From positions 45,580 to 109,579 of the forward strand of contig DAOPQC010000012.1 in NCBI GenBank assembly GCA_035358815.1: 64,000 nucleotides of DNA, in the 5' to 3' direction. The stretch comes from Thermoanaerobaculales bacterium. GTDB lineage: Bacteria > Acidobacteriota > Thermoanaerobaculia > Thermoanaerobaculales > Sulfomarinibacteraceae. Positions within the stretch are counted from its first letter, which is position 1. Each line of letters begins with the position of its first letter. The notes under the pieces were generated by a model. The model saw only the letters and a program-made list of their open reading frames with translations. It was not told the origin of the DNA and did not search any database. Position numbers and translations under genes: made by a program. Of this stretch, positions 6,784-16,186 are shown in pieces.

Positions 6784-8229
6784 GTGCCCGAACTTGAGGA
6801 CATGGACACCAACACCCTTCACCGCTCGCCGGCCTACCCATCAGGTGCTCAGCTCCAGTATTCGACCCGACTGGAAGGTGTCGCCCCGTCACCCAGACCC
6901 CTCGCTGCGTGGGTAGCGCCACTCGCACCAGTCTCACCGCCAATCCGAGCGGCTGTGCGGACCGCAGTCGGCAGCCGATCGACGTCGCCTTGCAGCCGCT
7001 GGGCGGCACGACGCGGACTTTGCCCGCCGGCACTGACCGCCGCCGCGATCTTCCTCGCTCTCGGCCAGGCTGGCGGTACGTCAGCCGACTCCCACCTGCG
7101 GTACTTCGGGTTCTCCGGTGGCTGCGATACGGAGACCTTTGTGCAGGAGACCGCGCCTCTCTCCAACCTATGCTTGGTCGACATCCAGGACGATCGTCTT
7201 CTGGATCACAATTGGGTCGTGAAGATGATGGTCCGTGGCGTCCACCTGGTCGTGGGGACCCACGACACGTTCTACGAGCCCCTCGACGTTCCCGGGCGAC
7301 CATGGCCCGAGTTCGACCTGAGAGCGGACTTCAGGGAACGGTGGCAGGACGCGATCGCCGGCAAAGAGGCCGCGCTTGACGCTCTCGCGGAGTTCTTCTA
7401 CGTCGCGGACGAGCCGAACTGGAACGGCATCTCTCGCTCCGAGCTGGAATCCGCCCATCTCGAGATCAAGCACAGCTTGCCGCACGCGAGGACCGCGACC
7501 TCCTTCAACCACCTTCTGGACGTCGCTTGGTTTGAGGGCATGGAGGTCCCGACCGACGCAGTCGCCTACCACCAGTACGGCGTGCTCGACCCGCGCGTGG
7601 ACCCGGACTTCCAGGAGAACGTGCTCCTCATTAAGTCGTACGCCCCTGGCAAGGACTTCCTGTACGTCATGGACTCCTGGTGGAGCGATACGGTGCACGG
7701 CACTGCGGGGCTCGCTCCGGCGGACATGGCCGCAGTCGCCGAAAACTACTATCAGATGGCTCAGGAGGACACCGACGCCGTCGGCATGGTCGGCTTCTAC
7801 TGGCCGAGCTTCGGCGAAGGCACCGGCGCCCGCGATCTTCCCGCTGAAGTGAAGTGGACGTACTGGTCGATCGGTTCCCGGATCGCGGGGAAGTGCCTCG
7901 GGCCAGTCGGGGTCGACGCCAAGGCCGCACTGTTCCTCGACGAGTGTTCGTACTTCGCGACCCTCGAGCTGGAGGCTCCCGAAGGCACCATGTACGCGGC
8001 CGCGATGCCCCGTGAGAGGAGTTACGGCACCTGGGTGCTCGAAGAGGGCAACGTCGTCGGCGGCCTCAAACTCCAGGCGGGGGAGGAGCTCCAGATCTTC
8101 GCGTCGTTCTACACCGAGGCACCCTCGATCATGAGGATTTACGAAAGCGCGGATGGCCACTTGGTGTGGGAGTCCGATGGTGTGGACCAGAGACGCGCCA
8201 CTGACGTGCGGCTGGTGCCGGTGGGGTAG
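6784..8229 (+). CDS. Secreted protein of unknown function, glycosidase-like features
   Basis: 481 aa from GTG 6784, but the start is uncertain. A signal-peptide-like segment (A-L-T-A-A-A-I-F-L-A-L-G-Q-A) sits about 80-100 residues in, so GTG 6955 or a later start may be the real one; ATG 6802 is a further option. The mature part contains F-Y-V-A-D-E-P-N-W-N-G, V-A-Y-H-Q-Y-G-V-L-D and V-G-F-Y-W-P-S-F, an arrangement reminiscent of TIM-barrel glycoside hydrolases with acidic residues at strand ends, followed by a beta-rich C-terminal domain. No family could be assigned. The gene and the AT-rich leader before it (6745-6780) are less GC-rich than the neighbours, which hints at horizontal acquisition. 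Confidence 0.6.
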   Translation: MPELEDMDTNTLHRSPAYPSGAQLQYSTRLEGVAPSPRPLAAWVAPLAPVSPPIRAAVRTAVGSRSTSPCSRWAARRGLCPPALTAAAIFLALGQAGGTSADSHLRYFGFSGGCDTETFVQETAPLSNLCLVDIQDDRLLDHNWVVKMMVRGVHLVVGTHDTFYEPLDVPGRPWPEFDLRADFRERWQDAIAGKEAALDALAEFFYVADEPNWNGISRSELESAHLEIKHSLPHARTATSFNHLLDVAWFEGMEVPTDAVAYHQYGVLDPRVDPDFQENVLLIKSYAPGKDFLYVMDSWWSDTVHGTAGLAPADMAAVAENYYQMAQEDTDAVGMVGFYWPSFGEGTGARDLPAEVKWTYWSIGSRIAGKCLGPVGVDAKAALFLDECSYFATLELEAPEGTMYAAAMPRERSYGTWVLEEGNVVGGLKLQAGEELQIFASFYTEAPSIMRIYESADGHLVWESDGVDQRRATDVRLVPVG

Positions 8230-8252
8230 CACCCACGCAAGTCCTGAGAGAA

Positions 8253-8480
8253 CACTCAAGCGCTCGGGCGAGGATCAGCCTCGAACGGCTGCCGCGCGGA
8301 GCATGTGAGGGCTGGTTGGCCAGCCTCCGACAGCCTGATGCCCGGGGGAAGGCGGCGTTGCGGGTGGCGGTGGTGCGGGCCCTCGGCGACATCGGCGACG
8401 CGGCCGAGCCCTTCGACCGCGCGGTCGAGGCCGAGGTGGCGCGGGTGGCCGGGCCGGCGGCGGCTGACGGCAGCTCACGT
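8253..8480 (+). pseudogene. Possible HEAT-repeat gene remnant
   Basis: In one plus frame the text reads L-R-V-A-V-V-R-A-L-G-D-I-G-D-A-A-E-P-F, the signature of a HEAT or PBS-lyase repeat, preceded by G-W-L-A-S-L-R. No good start codon, RBS or full-length domain accompanies it, and the rest of 8230-8603 is otherwise empty. It may be a decayed fragment or a chance resemblance. Confidence 0.25.
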
Positions 8481-8561
8481 CTCAGCACGGTCGGGAAGGC
8501 CGTCACCTCCATCGACTCAGCGCGTGCCCCCGCCGGAGCGCGTGGTACAGTCGTTCGCCGC

Positions 8562-8584
8562 CGCCGGCCGGGCAACGGCCGGCG
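8562..8584 (+). promoter_or_regulatory. GC-rich hairpin in the yitT-like 5' leader
   Basis: CGCCGGCCG-GGCAA-CGGCCGGCG is a perfect 9-bp stem with a 5-nt loop, ending 19 bp before the ATG at 8604. A TACAGT hexamer at 8546-8551 could be the -10 box, placing the hairpin in the mRNA leader. Confidence 0.45.
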
Positions 8585-8603
8585 AGAGGGGACGGGCACT
8601 GGG

Positions 8604-9557
8604 ATGATGGCGTCGAGCACGCTCGCCGGGGCGATCGCCCGCAGGGGCCTGCTGCGGGACTACGTCGCGATCATGATCGGCTCGTTCATCATGGCGGTTG
8701 GGATCGCCGTCTTCCTGGTCGACGCCAAGGTGGTGCCGGGCGGCGTCAGCGGGCTGTCGATGGCCGTCCACTACCTGTCGGGCAACAAGGTGCCGGTCGG
8801 CCTGACGATGTGGCTGTTCAACATCCCGCTCTACATCTGGGGGATCCGGGAGCTCGGCAAGCAGTTCGGCGTCCGCACCCTGGTCGGCTTCACCACCAAC
8901 TCTTTCTTCATCGACCTGCTGCGCGGCGACGTGCCTGGCCTCGGCTCGATCCGGCTCCACGAGCACCCGGCGGTCGTCAACCTGCGCCAGACCGACTTCC
9001 TGTTCCTGATCCTGGTCGGCAGCGTGCTGCTCGGCCTCGGCCTGGGGATCATCTTCAAGTTCCGTGGCACGACTGCCGGCTCCGACGTGCTCGCGGCCGT
9101 CGGCCAGAAGCGCTGGGGCCTCAAGCCGGGCGTGGTGTTCATGGTGGTCGACTCGCTGGTGATCACCTTCGCCGGGTTCGTCATTCACTTCCGCGGCCTC
9201 GACGTTGAACGGCCGGCGTTGACACTGACCCTCTACGCCTTCTTCCTGCTCTTCGTGTCGAGCCACCTGGTGGACGTGATCATCGACGGCTTCGACTACG
9301 CCCGCTCCGCGATCATCATCTCGAGCAGGCCTGGGGAGATCGCCCACCACGTGGTCGAGGACATGGGTCGCGGCGCCACTGCGGTCGAGGCGATGGGCGT
9401 CTTCACCAACCAGCCGAGGCAGGTGCTCTACACGGTGGTCAGCAGGAAGGAGGTCGGCACCCTGGTCCAGATGGTCAAGGCGATCGACCCCCACGCCTTC
9501 GTGATCGTCAACAACGTCCACGAGGTGCTCGGCGAGGGCTTCCGCAGCCGGATTTGA
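8604..9557 (+). CDS. YitT family membrane protein (DUF161/DUF2179)
   Basis: 317 aa. The first half has about five hydrophobic helices (for example Y-V-A-I-M-I-G-S-F-I-M-A-V-G-I-A-V-F-L) with the family loop V-V-P-G-G-V-S-G-L-S. A second glycine-rich loop F-R-G-T-T-A-G-S-D-V-L-A is also characteristic. The soluble C-terminus is a DUF2179 domain: I-I-S-S-R-P-G-E-I-A and later R-G-A-T-A-V-E-A-M-G-V-F, with V-L-Y-T-V-V-S-R-K-E-V. YitT proteins are conserved inner-membrane proteins of unsettled function. Two ATGs (8604, 8607) are in register; the longer frame upstream lacks family similarity. Transcription probably ends at the hairpin at 9587. Confidence 0.88.
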   Translation: MMASSTLAGAIARRGLLRDYVAIMIGSFIMAVGIAVFLVDAKVVPGGVSGLSMAVHYLSGNKVPVGLTMWLFNIPLYIWGIRELGKQFGVRTLVGFTTNSFFIDLLRGDVPGLGSIRLHEHPAVVNLRQTDFLFLILVGSVLLGLGLGIIFKFRGTTAGSDVLAAVGQKRWGLKPGVVFMVVDSLVITFAGFVIHFRGLDVERPALTLTLYAFFLLFVSSHLVDVIIDGFDYARSAIIISSRPGEIAHHVVEDMGRGATAVEAMGVFTNQPRQVLYTVVSRKEVGTLVQMVKAIDPHAFVIVNNVHEVLGEGFRSRI

Positions 9558-9586
9558 GCGGCCAGCGCTAGCTCGAGAATGAAAGC

Positions 9587-9608
9587 GGGGGCGCGGCGGC
9601 GCGCCCCC
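9587..9608. terminator. Terminator-like hairpin between convergent genes
   Basis: GGGGGCGCG-GCGG-CGCGCCCCC is a perfect 9-bp all-GC stem with a 4-nt loop, placed between the convergent yitT-like gene and the S74-type gene. It lacks a U tract, so it is a probable hairpin-only terminator serving both directions. Confidence 0.6.
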
Positions 9609-9635
9609 AGCTCGTATCGGACGTTGACAGAGCGC

Positions 9636-10849
9636 TCAGTTCGAGCCGGCACCGAGCCGGCTGACCTGGGCTTCGAGAGCATCGATGCGCGCCTGCTGGA
9701 GCTGGACCACCTTCGTCAGGACCGCCACGAAATCAAGCGCCGTCAGGCCCTTGCGGTCCGCGGTCGCCACCAGCTCCGGGACCTCCTCGGCGATGAAGCC
9801 GGCCTCGAGCTCGGCGGGGTTCGCGCGGTAACGGAAGGTGACGGGCCGCAAGCTGGCCACCACCGCGAGCGCGTCGTCGACGGACAAGTCGACGATGTCC
9901 TGCTTGAGCTCCCGCGACGAGCCGTCGACCCACGTCGCGCCGTTGCTGTAGGCGCCGCCGTCGAGGTGGATCAGGTGGGCCGGTCGCCGCGGCCGATGCC
10001 GACCCAGCCGACCCCGGTGACCACGAAGGCATCCTCGGCCGGGAACGAGTTGTACGTCACCCGCAACAGGTTGCCGCTGCCGGTGGGGTGGTGGACGTTG
10101 AGCACGGCGTCCGTGCCGCCGGGATCGGTGCTGTAGTCGCCGATCCAGGCCCGCTGGTTGAACGCGACCTCGCCGCCCACGACATCGAGCAGCTTGGCCG
10201 GGGTGGTGGTGCCGATGCCGACCTTGCCAGTGCTGTCGATGTAGACCTTGGTGGTGCCGTTGGTCTGCAGGTGCATGTCGGCCCAGGTGCCGCCCGCGTG
10301 AGAGTCGATGGTCAGGCCAGTGCTGGTCGCCATCTTGAAGTCGGCATAGAGATTGGGGTACTCGGGCCCCCAGGCGAGCCGGAATCCGGCCTCGGAGTTG
10401 TTGTTTCTGACCTCGATCTCCTGCGCCGGGCTGCTGGTGCCGACGCCGATCTTGCCGTTGAGCACCCACAGGTTGCCGTCGATCGTGCAGTTGCCCTTGA
10501 CCAGGTCGACCTTCGTGCGGGGTGCCATCACCTCACCGTCGACCGTGACCTCGAGCCAGCACTCGCCCTCCGCGAGGTCGATCGGGTTCACCATCCCGAG
10601 GGTGACCGAGTAGCGGCCGTTCTCCACCAGGACGCCCGGGTGATGCTCCTGCCACAGCGGGTTCGCAGTGGTGGCCCCTTCGTAGAGGGTGAAGCTGAAG
10701 CCGTGGGTCGCGTTCAGCACCAGGCTGCCGTCGGGCTCCTGCAGGAGCCCCTCGTACACGAGCACGCTGCCCGCCAGGGCGGGGGTCGCCCCGGCCGCCA
10801 GCACCAGCACGCCGAGCAGCGCCATCAGCTTGGGTCGTGGATCTCGCAT
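9636..10849 (-). pseudogene. Secreted protein with C-terminal S74/intramolecular chaperone-like domain, single frameshift
   Basis: About 404 aa if one base is restored. The start ATG 10849 has AAGGAG upstream and gives a signal peptide (L-M-A-L-L-G-V-L-V-L-A-A-G-A-T-P-A-L-A). The body has tail-fibre-like repeats such as K-I-G-V-G-T-S-S-P-A and K-V-G-I-G-T-T-T-P-A. Frame one ends at TGA 9971 just after V-G-W-V-G-I-G; the adjacent frame continues P-A-H-L-I-H-L-D-G-G-A-Y-S-N-G and then S-S-R-E-L-K-Q-D-I, the hallmark of the peptidase S74/endosialidase chaperone domain, ending Q-A-R-I-D-A-L-E-A-Q-V (trimeric coiled coil). A missing C near 9976-9984 explains the break. It could be a real mutation or an assembly error. 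It overlaps the upstream gene by 25 bp. Confidence 0.75.
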
Positions 10850-11292
10850 GGCTCTCTCCTTGCTCCTTGTTGTTGCGTCCAGGCGTCCCCCCGATCATGG
10901 TCGCCCGGAGGATAGGGGTCCGGTTGCACGCCCTTGCCGGGCGATGGCACGGTGGCCGACCAGGCGCTGGTATCGCCCGACTCGAATCCGTCGCTGAAGA
11001 GGCCATACTCCTGGCAGCACTCGTAGCAGTCCTGCTTGCCGAGGACGACCTTGCCCACCGCCTTGAAGCTCGCGCTGGCCGCAGCGAAGCCGACCGTGCG
11101 GCGCTCGCAGACGAAGCCGGTGGTGCTGCGGGCCTCGCGCTCTCCGACCGGCGGCGCGACGGTCGTCGCGGGCGCGGCCGCCGCAGGACCGGCGTGCGCC
11201 CCGCTCTCGGGCGCTGCAGCCGGCAGCCATGCCGGCAGGCACAGCCACAGGCAGGCCAGCAGCAGTACCCCCGGCGCTCTCGATCTCCTCAT
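10825..11292 (-). CDS. Small secreted Cys-containing protein with FESGD-W-S motif
   Basis: 155 aa. ATG 11292 is preceded by AAAGGAGG at ideal distance, and the N-terminus is a signal peptide (G-V-L-L-L-A-C-L-W-L-C-L-P-A-W-L-P-A-A-A). An Ala/Pro-rich linker leads to a short domain with E-R-R-T-V-G-F and C-Y-E-C-C-Q-E-Y-G, then L-F-S-D-G-F-E-S-G-D-T-S-A-W-S-A-T-V-P. That last motif also occurs, at the very C-terminus, in the BNR protein starting at 31093 and in altered form in the beta-helix protein starting at 18275. Here about 35 hydrophilic residues follow it. The gene lies 130 bp after the CHAT gene and overlaps the next gene. No family recognised. Confidence 0.65.
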   Translation of the reverse strand: MRRSRAPGVLLLACLWLCLPAWLPAAAPESGAHAGPAAAAPATTVAPPVGEREARSTTGFVCERRTVGFAAASASFKAVGKVVLGKQDCYECCQEYGLFSDGFESGDTSAWSATVPSPGKGVQPDPYPPGDHDRGDAWTQQQGARREPCEIHDPS

Positions 11293-11421
11293 GTGCTCCC
11301 CTCCTTTCATCGTCGGTGACTCGGATGCCCTCTCTCGGATCAACGACGGCGGAGGGAGAAAGCGCACACACCACCTTCACGCGGCCGGCTCGGGATGGAC
11401 GGGGGCGGCGGCGCGGAGGGA

Positions 11422-14352
11422 TCAGCGCCAGTCGCCGGAGGCGACGAACGCAGCCCATGCCGCCGGGTGGACGCTCAAGCCCCGCTGGCGGCGTGCGGCG
11501 AGGACGCTCAGGCTTGCCCGGCGGACGGCCTCGGGCGTCGACAGGCCCTCGACCAGGCGCGCCCGGTAGAGGGCAGCCATCCACTCCCGGGTCGCGTCGT
11601 CGTCGACTGCCCACAGGCTCATGATCACGGTGCGGGCGCCGGCGACCCGGAAGGCGCGGCGGAGGCCGAACACGCCCTCCTTGCTGCTCGCCTCACCGAT
11701 CCCGGAGTCGCAGGCCGACAGGACCACCCACTCCGCCCCCGGAAGGTCAAGGACGGCGATCTCCTCGGCGGTCAGGATGCCGTCCTCGCCGGCGCCGCCG
11801 CCGCGGTAGTTGGCGCCGGCCAGCGCCAGACCGGACAGGAGCAGCGGGCTCGACGGCTCCGGCTCGCTCTCCGCCGAGGTCGCGGGCACCAGGCCGCCGA
11901 CGCCGCGGCCGGATGCGGCCGGATCGAGCGCGCCGTCTCCCAGGAAGAAGCCGTGGGTGGCCAGGTGGAGAACGCGGAAGCCGGGGGCGAGTGCCTTGAA
12001 GGCGGCCTCGGATGCCTCGTCACCGACCAGGCGGAGGGCATCGGACCCGCCGGCCGCGGCATCCCAGACGGCGGCCACCTCGGCGGTCTCGGCGGCGGTC
12101 CCCGGCAGCGGGGCGAAGCGCAGCGCGGCGAGGCCCCCGGCGACTTCGGACGCGGGAGTGGGCGGGGAGGCGGCCGGTGCGGCGTCAAAGTCGGGCGCGC
12201 CGAGGGCGAGCAGGCAAGGGCCTGCCGGCGCCGTCGGCAGCGGATCGGCCACCAGGTCGTGCTCATGGTCGAGCATGACGAGGAGCGGGCCGCGCTCGAG
12301 CAGGAAGGCGTCGCTGCCGATGGGGAGAGCCGCAAGGTTGACCAGGGCGAGCTCGCCGTCCGGCACGACGAACGCCCGCTGTGCACCGGTGCAGCGGGCG
12401 CTCACCGGGTTCCAGACGGCGGCCCGCAGGCGCTCGCCGGACTGGAGAACGTCGGCCATGGACCCTCGGTCTCTGCCCGCGGCTTCCCGCCACTCCTGCA
12501 CCAGGCTGTCGATGGTGCCCGCGGCCGCGAGCGGCAGTGCCCAGACCGCGCCGGACGGCCCGCGCACGAACGCGAGATACCAGTCCTCCCAGTCCGCGCC
12601 GCGGCGCACCGGGTCCGAGTGGAAGCTGCGCCCGAAGCGCGCATAGGCCACCAGGCAGGCGTCGGGCGGCAGGCTCGAGGTCACCTCGTCGAAGCCGAGC
12701 AAGCGCTCGCGCCGGTCGCGCTCGACGGACGCGCTGGCCTGGCCGAGGGCGCGCTCGGCCAGCTCCAGCTCCCGGCGGGCGGCTTCGATCGCGCGCTCGC
12801 TGTCGGGGCCGGGCGCGGCGGTCAGCAGGCGGGACAGCTGGTTGGCGGCCTGCCGCCACGCCTCGATCAGCGGCCCGGCCTCCGGCGCGCCGGCGACCAG
12901 CGTGCGCCGCAGCTCCATCTCCTCCAGCACCAGGTGGCGGGACCGGACCAGCGCGTCCCAGGCGGCAGCCAGCAGCGTCGGGTCGTCCATGCCTGGCCCG
13001 GACGCGAAGCTGAGCGCCAGATCGAGGGACTCGCGCTGCTGGACGGCGAACGTGAGCGCCTCCCGCTCGGACAGGCTGGCGCTCGTCAGCGCGAGGTGCT
13101 CGCGGGCGATGCGCTCGGACTCGAGGGCGAGCCCGATCGCGAGGCCGGGGTCGCCGCGGAACGCCGCGGCCCGCGCCTGATTGGCGATCACGATCGCGGT
13201 CCGCGGGTGGCTGTGGCCGGCGGAGCGCTCGACCACCTCGCGCGCCCGCTCGAAGGAGCGCGCGGCCTCGTCGCCGAGCCCGCGCTCGAGCTGGAGCAGC
13301 CCGAGGTTGTTGATGGCCTCGGTGACGTAGGTGCTGTCGCCCTGGTTCCTCTCGAGGATCCCGGCCGCACGCTCGAGGGTCGTCTCCGCGCGCTCCAGGT
13401 CGCCATGCTGGAGCAGGGCGTCGCCGAGGTTGATGAGCGGGATACCGAGCACCGGCGCGTCGGTCCCGAAGGCACGCTCGCGGATCGCGACCGACCGCTC
13501 GAGCAGCGGGATGGCGGCCGCGGGGTCGCCCAGGTTCAGCTCGACCACGCCGAGGTTGGATAGCACCTTGCCGACGTTCGGCGAGTCCGGGCCTTGGGCG
13601 GCCTCCCAGATCTTGAGCACGCGCTGGTAGGTCTGCCGGGCGGCCTCGAGGTCGCCGAGGCCGACCTGCACGTTGCCGAGGTTGTTGAGGATGCCGGCGA
13701 CCTGGGGGTCGTCCGGACCGAGCCGGCCCTCGGTGATCTCGAGCGACCGCTCGAGCAGCCCGCGCGCCTCCACGAGGTCGCCCTGCTTGCGCAGCACGTT
13801 GGCGAGACCGTTGAGCGCGACACCGACCTCGAGATCGGACGGGCCCAGCGCCTGCTCGAGATCCGCCAGCGCCTCGCGGAAGAGCGCCGACGCGGTCTCG
13901 AGGTCGCCGGCGTCCCCCGTCGACCGTGCCAGCTCGACGGTGGCCTTCGCGGCCTCGGCAGACCCGGCGCCGTGGGCCGCGATCGCCTGCTCGAGCAGCA
14001 GCTGGTGAGCGCGCCGGGCGGACTGGTGGTCGCCGATGGCGGCCGAGGTCTCGGCGAGCCCACGGGCCGCGCGGCCGAGCTCCGGGTCGGTGGGCTGTGC
14101 CCGCGGCGCGAGCGCATCGAGCGCCGCCGCGTAGAGGCCGGCCGCGCCGGCGAGGTCGCCCCGGGCGGCGCTCGCTTGAGCCTCCTGGAGGAGCAGTTGT
14201 CCGGGCTCGGCGCCGTCGGCCGCAAGCGGGATGTCGGCGTCCCCAGGCCCGCGCACCTGGGCGGCGCTCGAGAGCGCGACCGTCCACAGTGCGAACGCGA
14301 CGAGCACGGTCACCGCGGCCCGGGTGTTGCGACGCTTGACCGTCTGCCCCAT
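11422..14352 (-). CDS. TPR-repeat protein with C-terminal CHAT (caspase-like) domain
   Basis: 976 aa. An N-terminal hydrophobic segment (V-T-V-L-V-A-F-A-L-W-T-V-A-L-S-S-A-A) suggests export or anchoring. From about residue 60 to 430 there are many tetratricopeptide repeats of the Kinesin-light-chain type (N-L-G-N-V-Q-V-G-L-G-D-L-E-A-A, then the next repeat). The C-terminal third is a CHAT peptidase domain: the catalytic His in L-H-L-A-T-H-G-F-F-L-G-D and the catalytic Cys in V-V-L-S-A-C-D-S-G-I-G-E-A. CHAT proteins are caspase/separase relatives acting in signalling or regulated proteolysis. The start ATG 14352 has AAGGAG close by and a TACAAT hexamer 9 nt upstream. Its neighbours, a kinase and a sigma factor, suggest a shared signalling unit. 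Confidence 0.88.
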   Translation of the reverse strand: MGQTVKRRNTRAAVTVLVAFALWTVALSSAAQVRGPGDADIPLAADGAEPGQLLLQEAQASAARGDLAGAAGLYAAALDALAPRAQPTDPELGRAARGLAETSAAIGDHQSARRAHQLLLEQAIAAHGAGSAEAAKATVELARSTGDAGDLETASALFREALADLEQALGPSDLEVGVALNGLANVLRKQGDLVEARGLLERSLEITEGRLGPDDPQVAGILNNLGNVQVGLGDLEAARQTYQRVLKIWEAAQGPDSPNVGKVLSNLGVVELNLGDPAAAIPLLERSVAIRERAFGTDAPVLGIPLINLGDALLQHGDLERAETTLERAAGILERNQGDSTYVTEAINNLGLLQLERGLGDEAARSFERAREVVERSAGHSHPRTAIVIANQARAAAFRGDPGLAIGLALESERIAREHLALTSASLSEREALTFAVQQRESLDLALSFASGPGMDDPTLLAAAWDALVRSRHLVLEEMELRRTLVAGAPEAGPLIEAWRQAANQLSRLLTAAPGPDSERAIEAARRELELAERALGQASASVERDRRERLLGFDEVTSSLPPDACLVAYARFGRSFHSDPVRRGADWEDWYLAFVRGPSGAVWALPLAAAGTIDSLVQEWREAAGRDRGSMADVLQSGERLRAAVWNPVSARCTGAQRAFVVPDGELALVNLAALPIGSDAFLLERGPLLVMLDHEHDLVADPLPTAPAGPCLLALGAPDFDAAPAASPPTPASEVAGGLAALRFAPLPGTAAETAEVAAVWDAAAGGSDALRLVGDEASEAAFKALAPGFRVLHLATHGFFLGDGALDPAASGRGVGGLVPATSAESEPEPSSPLLLSGLALAGANYRGGGAGEDGILTAEEIAVLDLPGAEWVVLSACDSGIGEASSKEGVFGLRRAFRVAGARTVIMSLWAVDDDATREWMAALYRARLVEGLSTPEAVRRASLSVLAARRQRGLSVHPAAWAAFVASGDWR

Positions 14353-14455
14353 GCTCCTTCGATTGTAAACGGACCTCGGTTGAATGCAGCGGCGCCTGTG
14401 GGCCGCCTCCCACACGGACCGCGTGATCGGCGAGGATCCTCCGGCAGAGGCCCGA

Positions 14456-16186
14456 CTACGGGTTGTCGAGCTCGAGGCGCAGCAGCCAGATCGAGCCGTC
14501 GCGCTGCCGGGCCGCGGCCAGCTCCCGGGCGATGGCGTCGAGCCGGCCGCTGCCGGAGCCGGCCGTGGGCTGCAGGCCGCCGACGCCGCGCAGCCGGCCG
14601 GACTTGCCGGGGTTCGCGGCCACCAGCCCGGCGAGCTCCCGCTCGAGCTCTGGCCGCTCGCCGCGGGCGGCGATCACCAGGAACCGCTCACGACCTCCGG
14701 CCGAGGTCACCTGCCACTGCTGCGGCAGTCCCGCGAGCCGGCCCGGGAGGCGGTGGACGCGGCCCGCCGCCAGGGGGTTGCCGAGGTCGAGGCCGTCGAT
14801 CGGGAAGAGCACGAACACCGCGCCCTCGAGGTCCTCGTTGAGGACCCATGCGTGCACCGGCTCCTGCGACTCGAGCTCCAGGTAGAGGCGGTCGCCAGGC
14901 GCGACCCGGTCGCCATCGGCAAGCGGCTCGCCGTTCGTCGGGCCCGCCCGAAACATCGTCGCCTGCACCGCGAGCGGGGCCGGCAGCGCCGCTGCCGGCG
15001 CCGCGGCAAGCTGCGGAGCGGGCTCGGCCACCGGCTCGAGCGCGGGCTCGCGCCCCGTCGTGACGCTCGCCGCTGGGGCCTGCGGCTGCTGCGGGGGGGC
15101 CTGCTGCGCCTCAGTTCCGAGCCTGCCGATGAGCAGGTACCCGGCCACCGCGAGCACGACCACCACCGCTGCGGCAGCCACTCCCACTCGCCACCTGCCG
15201 GTCGCGGGGGCCGTGGCCGGCGACGGAGCGGCGGCCGCGCCGCCAAGCCGAGCGAGCGCCTGCTCGAGGGCGCCGGCGGAGGGGTACCGCCGGCCGGGGT
15301 CCGGGTCCGCCGCCTGCTCGACGACCCGCACCAGCTCGAGCGGGAGGTCGGGCCTGAGGTCGCGCAGCGATGCGGGGTCGGCCTTGGCGGGGCAGCGGCC
15401 GGTGAGCATCCGGAACAGCAGCACGCCCAGGCTGTAGAGGTCGGCGGCGGGGGTCGCCGGGTTGCCGGCGAGGACCTCCGGGGCGAGGGTGGCCGGGCTG
15501 CCGGTGCGTGCCGGCTCGCCCGCCTCGGTCGAGGAGCCGAGGTCGGTGAGCACGATCCGGCCGCCCCTTTCGCGCAGCACGTTGGCGGTCTTGACGTCGC
15601 CGTGGACCAGGCCGGCGGCGTGGACCGCGGCCAAAGCGCGGCACAGGTCGAGCCCGAGCGTGATGGCCTCGCCGGGCCCGATCGGACCGTCGCTCGAGAG
15701 CCGCTCCTCGAGGGTCTGGCCCTCGATCAGCTCGGTCCAGATCCCGACCCGACCGTCGCAGAGGTCGGCCCCGTGCACCGTCACCACGTTGGGGTGGCGG
15801 ACCCTGGCCAGCCGGCGCGCCTCGTCGAGCAGCCGCCGGCCGGAGTCGCCCGCGGGCCCCGGCCCGGCGCGGCGCAGCTTGAGCGCGACTTCGCGGCCCA
15901 GGTTCGGGTCGTGGGCGCGGAACACCTCGCCGAAGCTGCCCGCGCCGAGGCGCGCGATCAGCTCGAGATGGCCCCAGCGGCCGAGCAGCGGGCCGCCGGC
16001 GTCGCGATCGTCGTCGGCCGGCGTGACCTCGGCGAACGCGCGGGCCAGGGCGTGGAGGCGCTGCAGGCCGTCCACCACGCGGCCCCGGTCGCCGGCCGCC
16101 GCCCGCTCGTCGCTCCACGGCACCGGCTCGCGGTCGCTGACTGCTTCCGCGAGACGCAGCAGGTGGGACTCGTCGTTAGCGGCCAC
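14456..16186 (-). CDS. Transmembrane serine/threonine protein kinase with DUF4384-like C-terminal domain
   Basis: 576 aa. The kinase domain (about residues 72-325) has the glycine loop L-G-A-G-S-F-G-E-V, catalytic Lys in V-A-L-K-L, and the catalytic loop L-V-H-G-D-V-K-T-A-N-V-L, where HGD replaces the usual HRD. The Mg-binding motif is D-L-G rather than DFG, and the APE motif is L-A-P-E-V-L-A. All catalytic residues (K, D, N, D) remain, so activity is plausible. A single transmembrane helix (V-G-V-A-A-A-A-V-V-V-V-L-A-V) follows, then a region resembling DUF4384 (G-D-R-L-Y-L-E-L-E-S-Q-E-P-V-H-A-W-V-L). The start overlaps the end of the sigma gene by 11 bp, indicating translational coupling. 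Confidence 0.87.
   Translation of the reverse strand: MAANDESHLLRLAEAVSDREPVPWSDERAAAGDRGRVVDGLQRLHALARAFAEVTPADDDRDAGGPLLGRWGHLELIARLGAGSFGEVFRAHDPNLGREVALKLRRAGPGPAGDSGRRLLDEARRLARVRHPNVVTVHGADLCDGRVGIWTELIEGQTLEERLSSDGPIGPGEAITLGLDLCRALAAVHAAGLVHGDVKTANVLRERGGRIVLTDLGSSTEAGEPARTGSPATLAPEVLAGNPATPAADLYSLGVLLFRMLTGRCPAKADPASLRDLRPDLPLELVRVVEQAADPDPGRRYPSAGALEQALARLGGAAAAPSPATAPATGRWRVGVAAAAVVVVLAVAGYLLIGRLGTEAQQAPPQQPQAPAASVTTGREPALEPVAEPAPQLAAAPAAALPAPLAVQATMFRAGPTNGEPLADGDRVAPGDRLYLELESQEPVHAWVLNEDLEGAVFVLFPIDGLDLGNPLAAGRVHRLPGRLAGLPQQWQVTSAGGRERFLVIAARGERPELERELAGLVAANPGKSGRLRGVGGLQPTAGSGSGRLDAIARELAAARQRDGSIWLLRLELDNP

Noticed and set aside
8316..8603. N-terminal extension of the YitT-like protein
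   Set aside because: The extra 96 residues have no family similarity, and the ATGs at 8604/8607 start the conserved membrane region.
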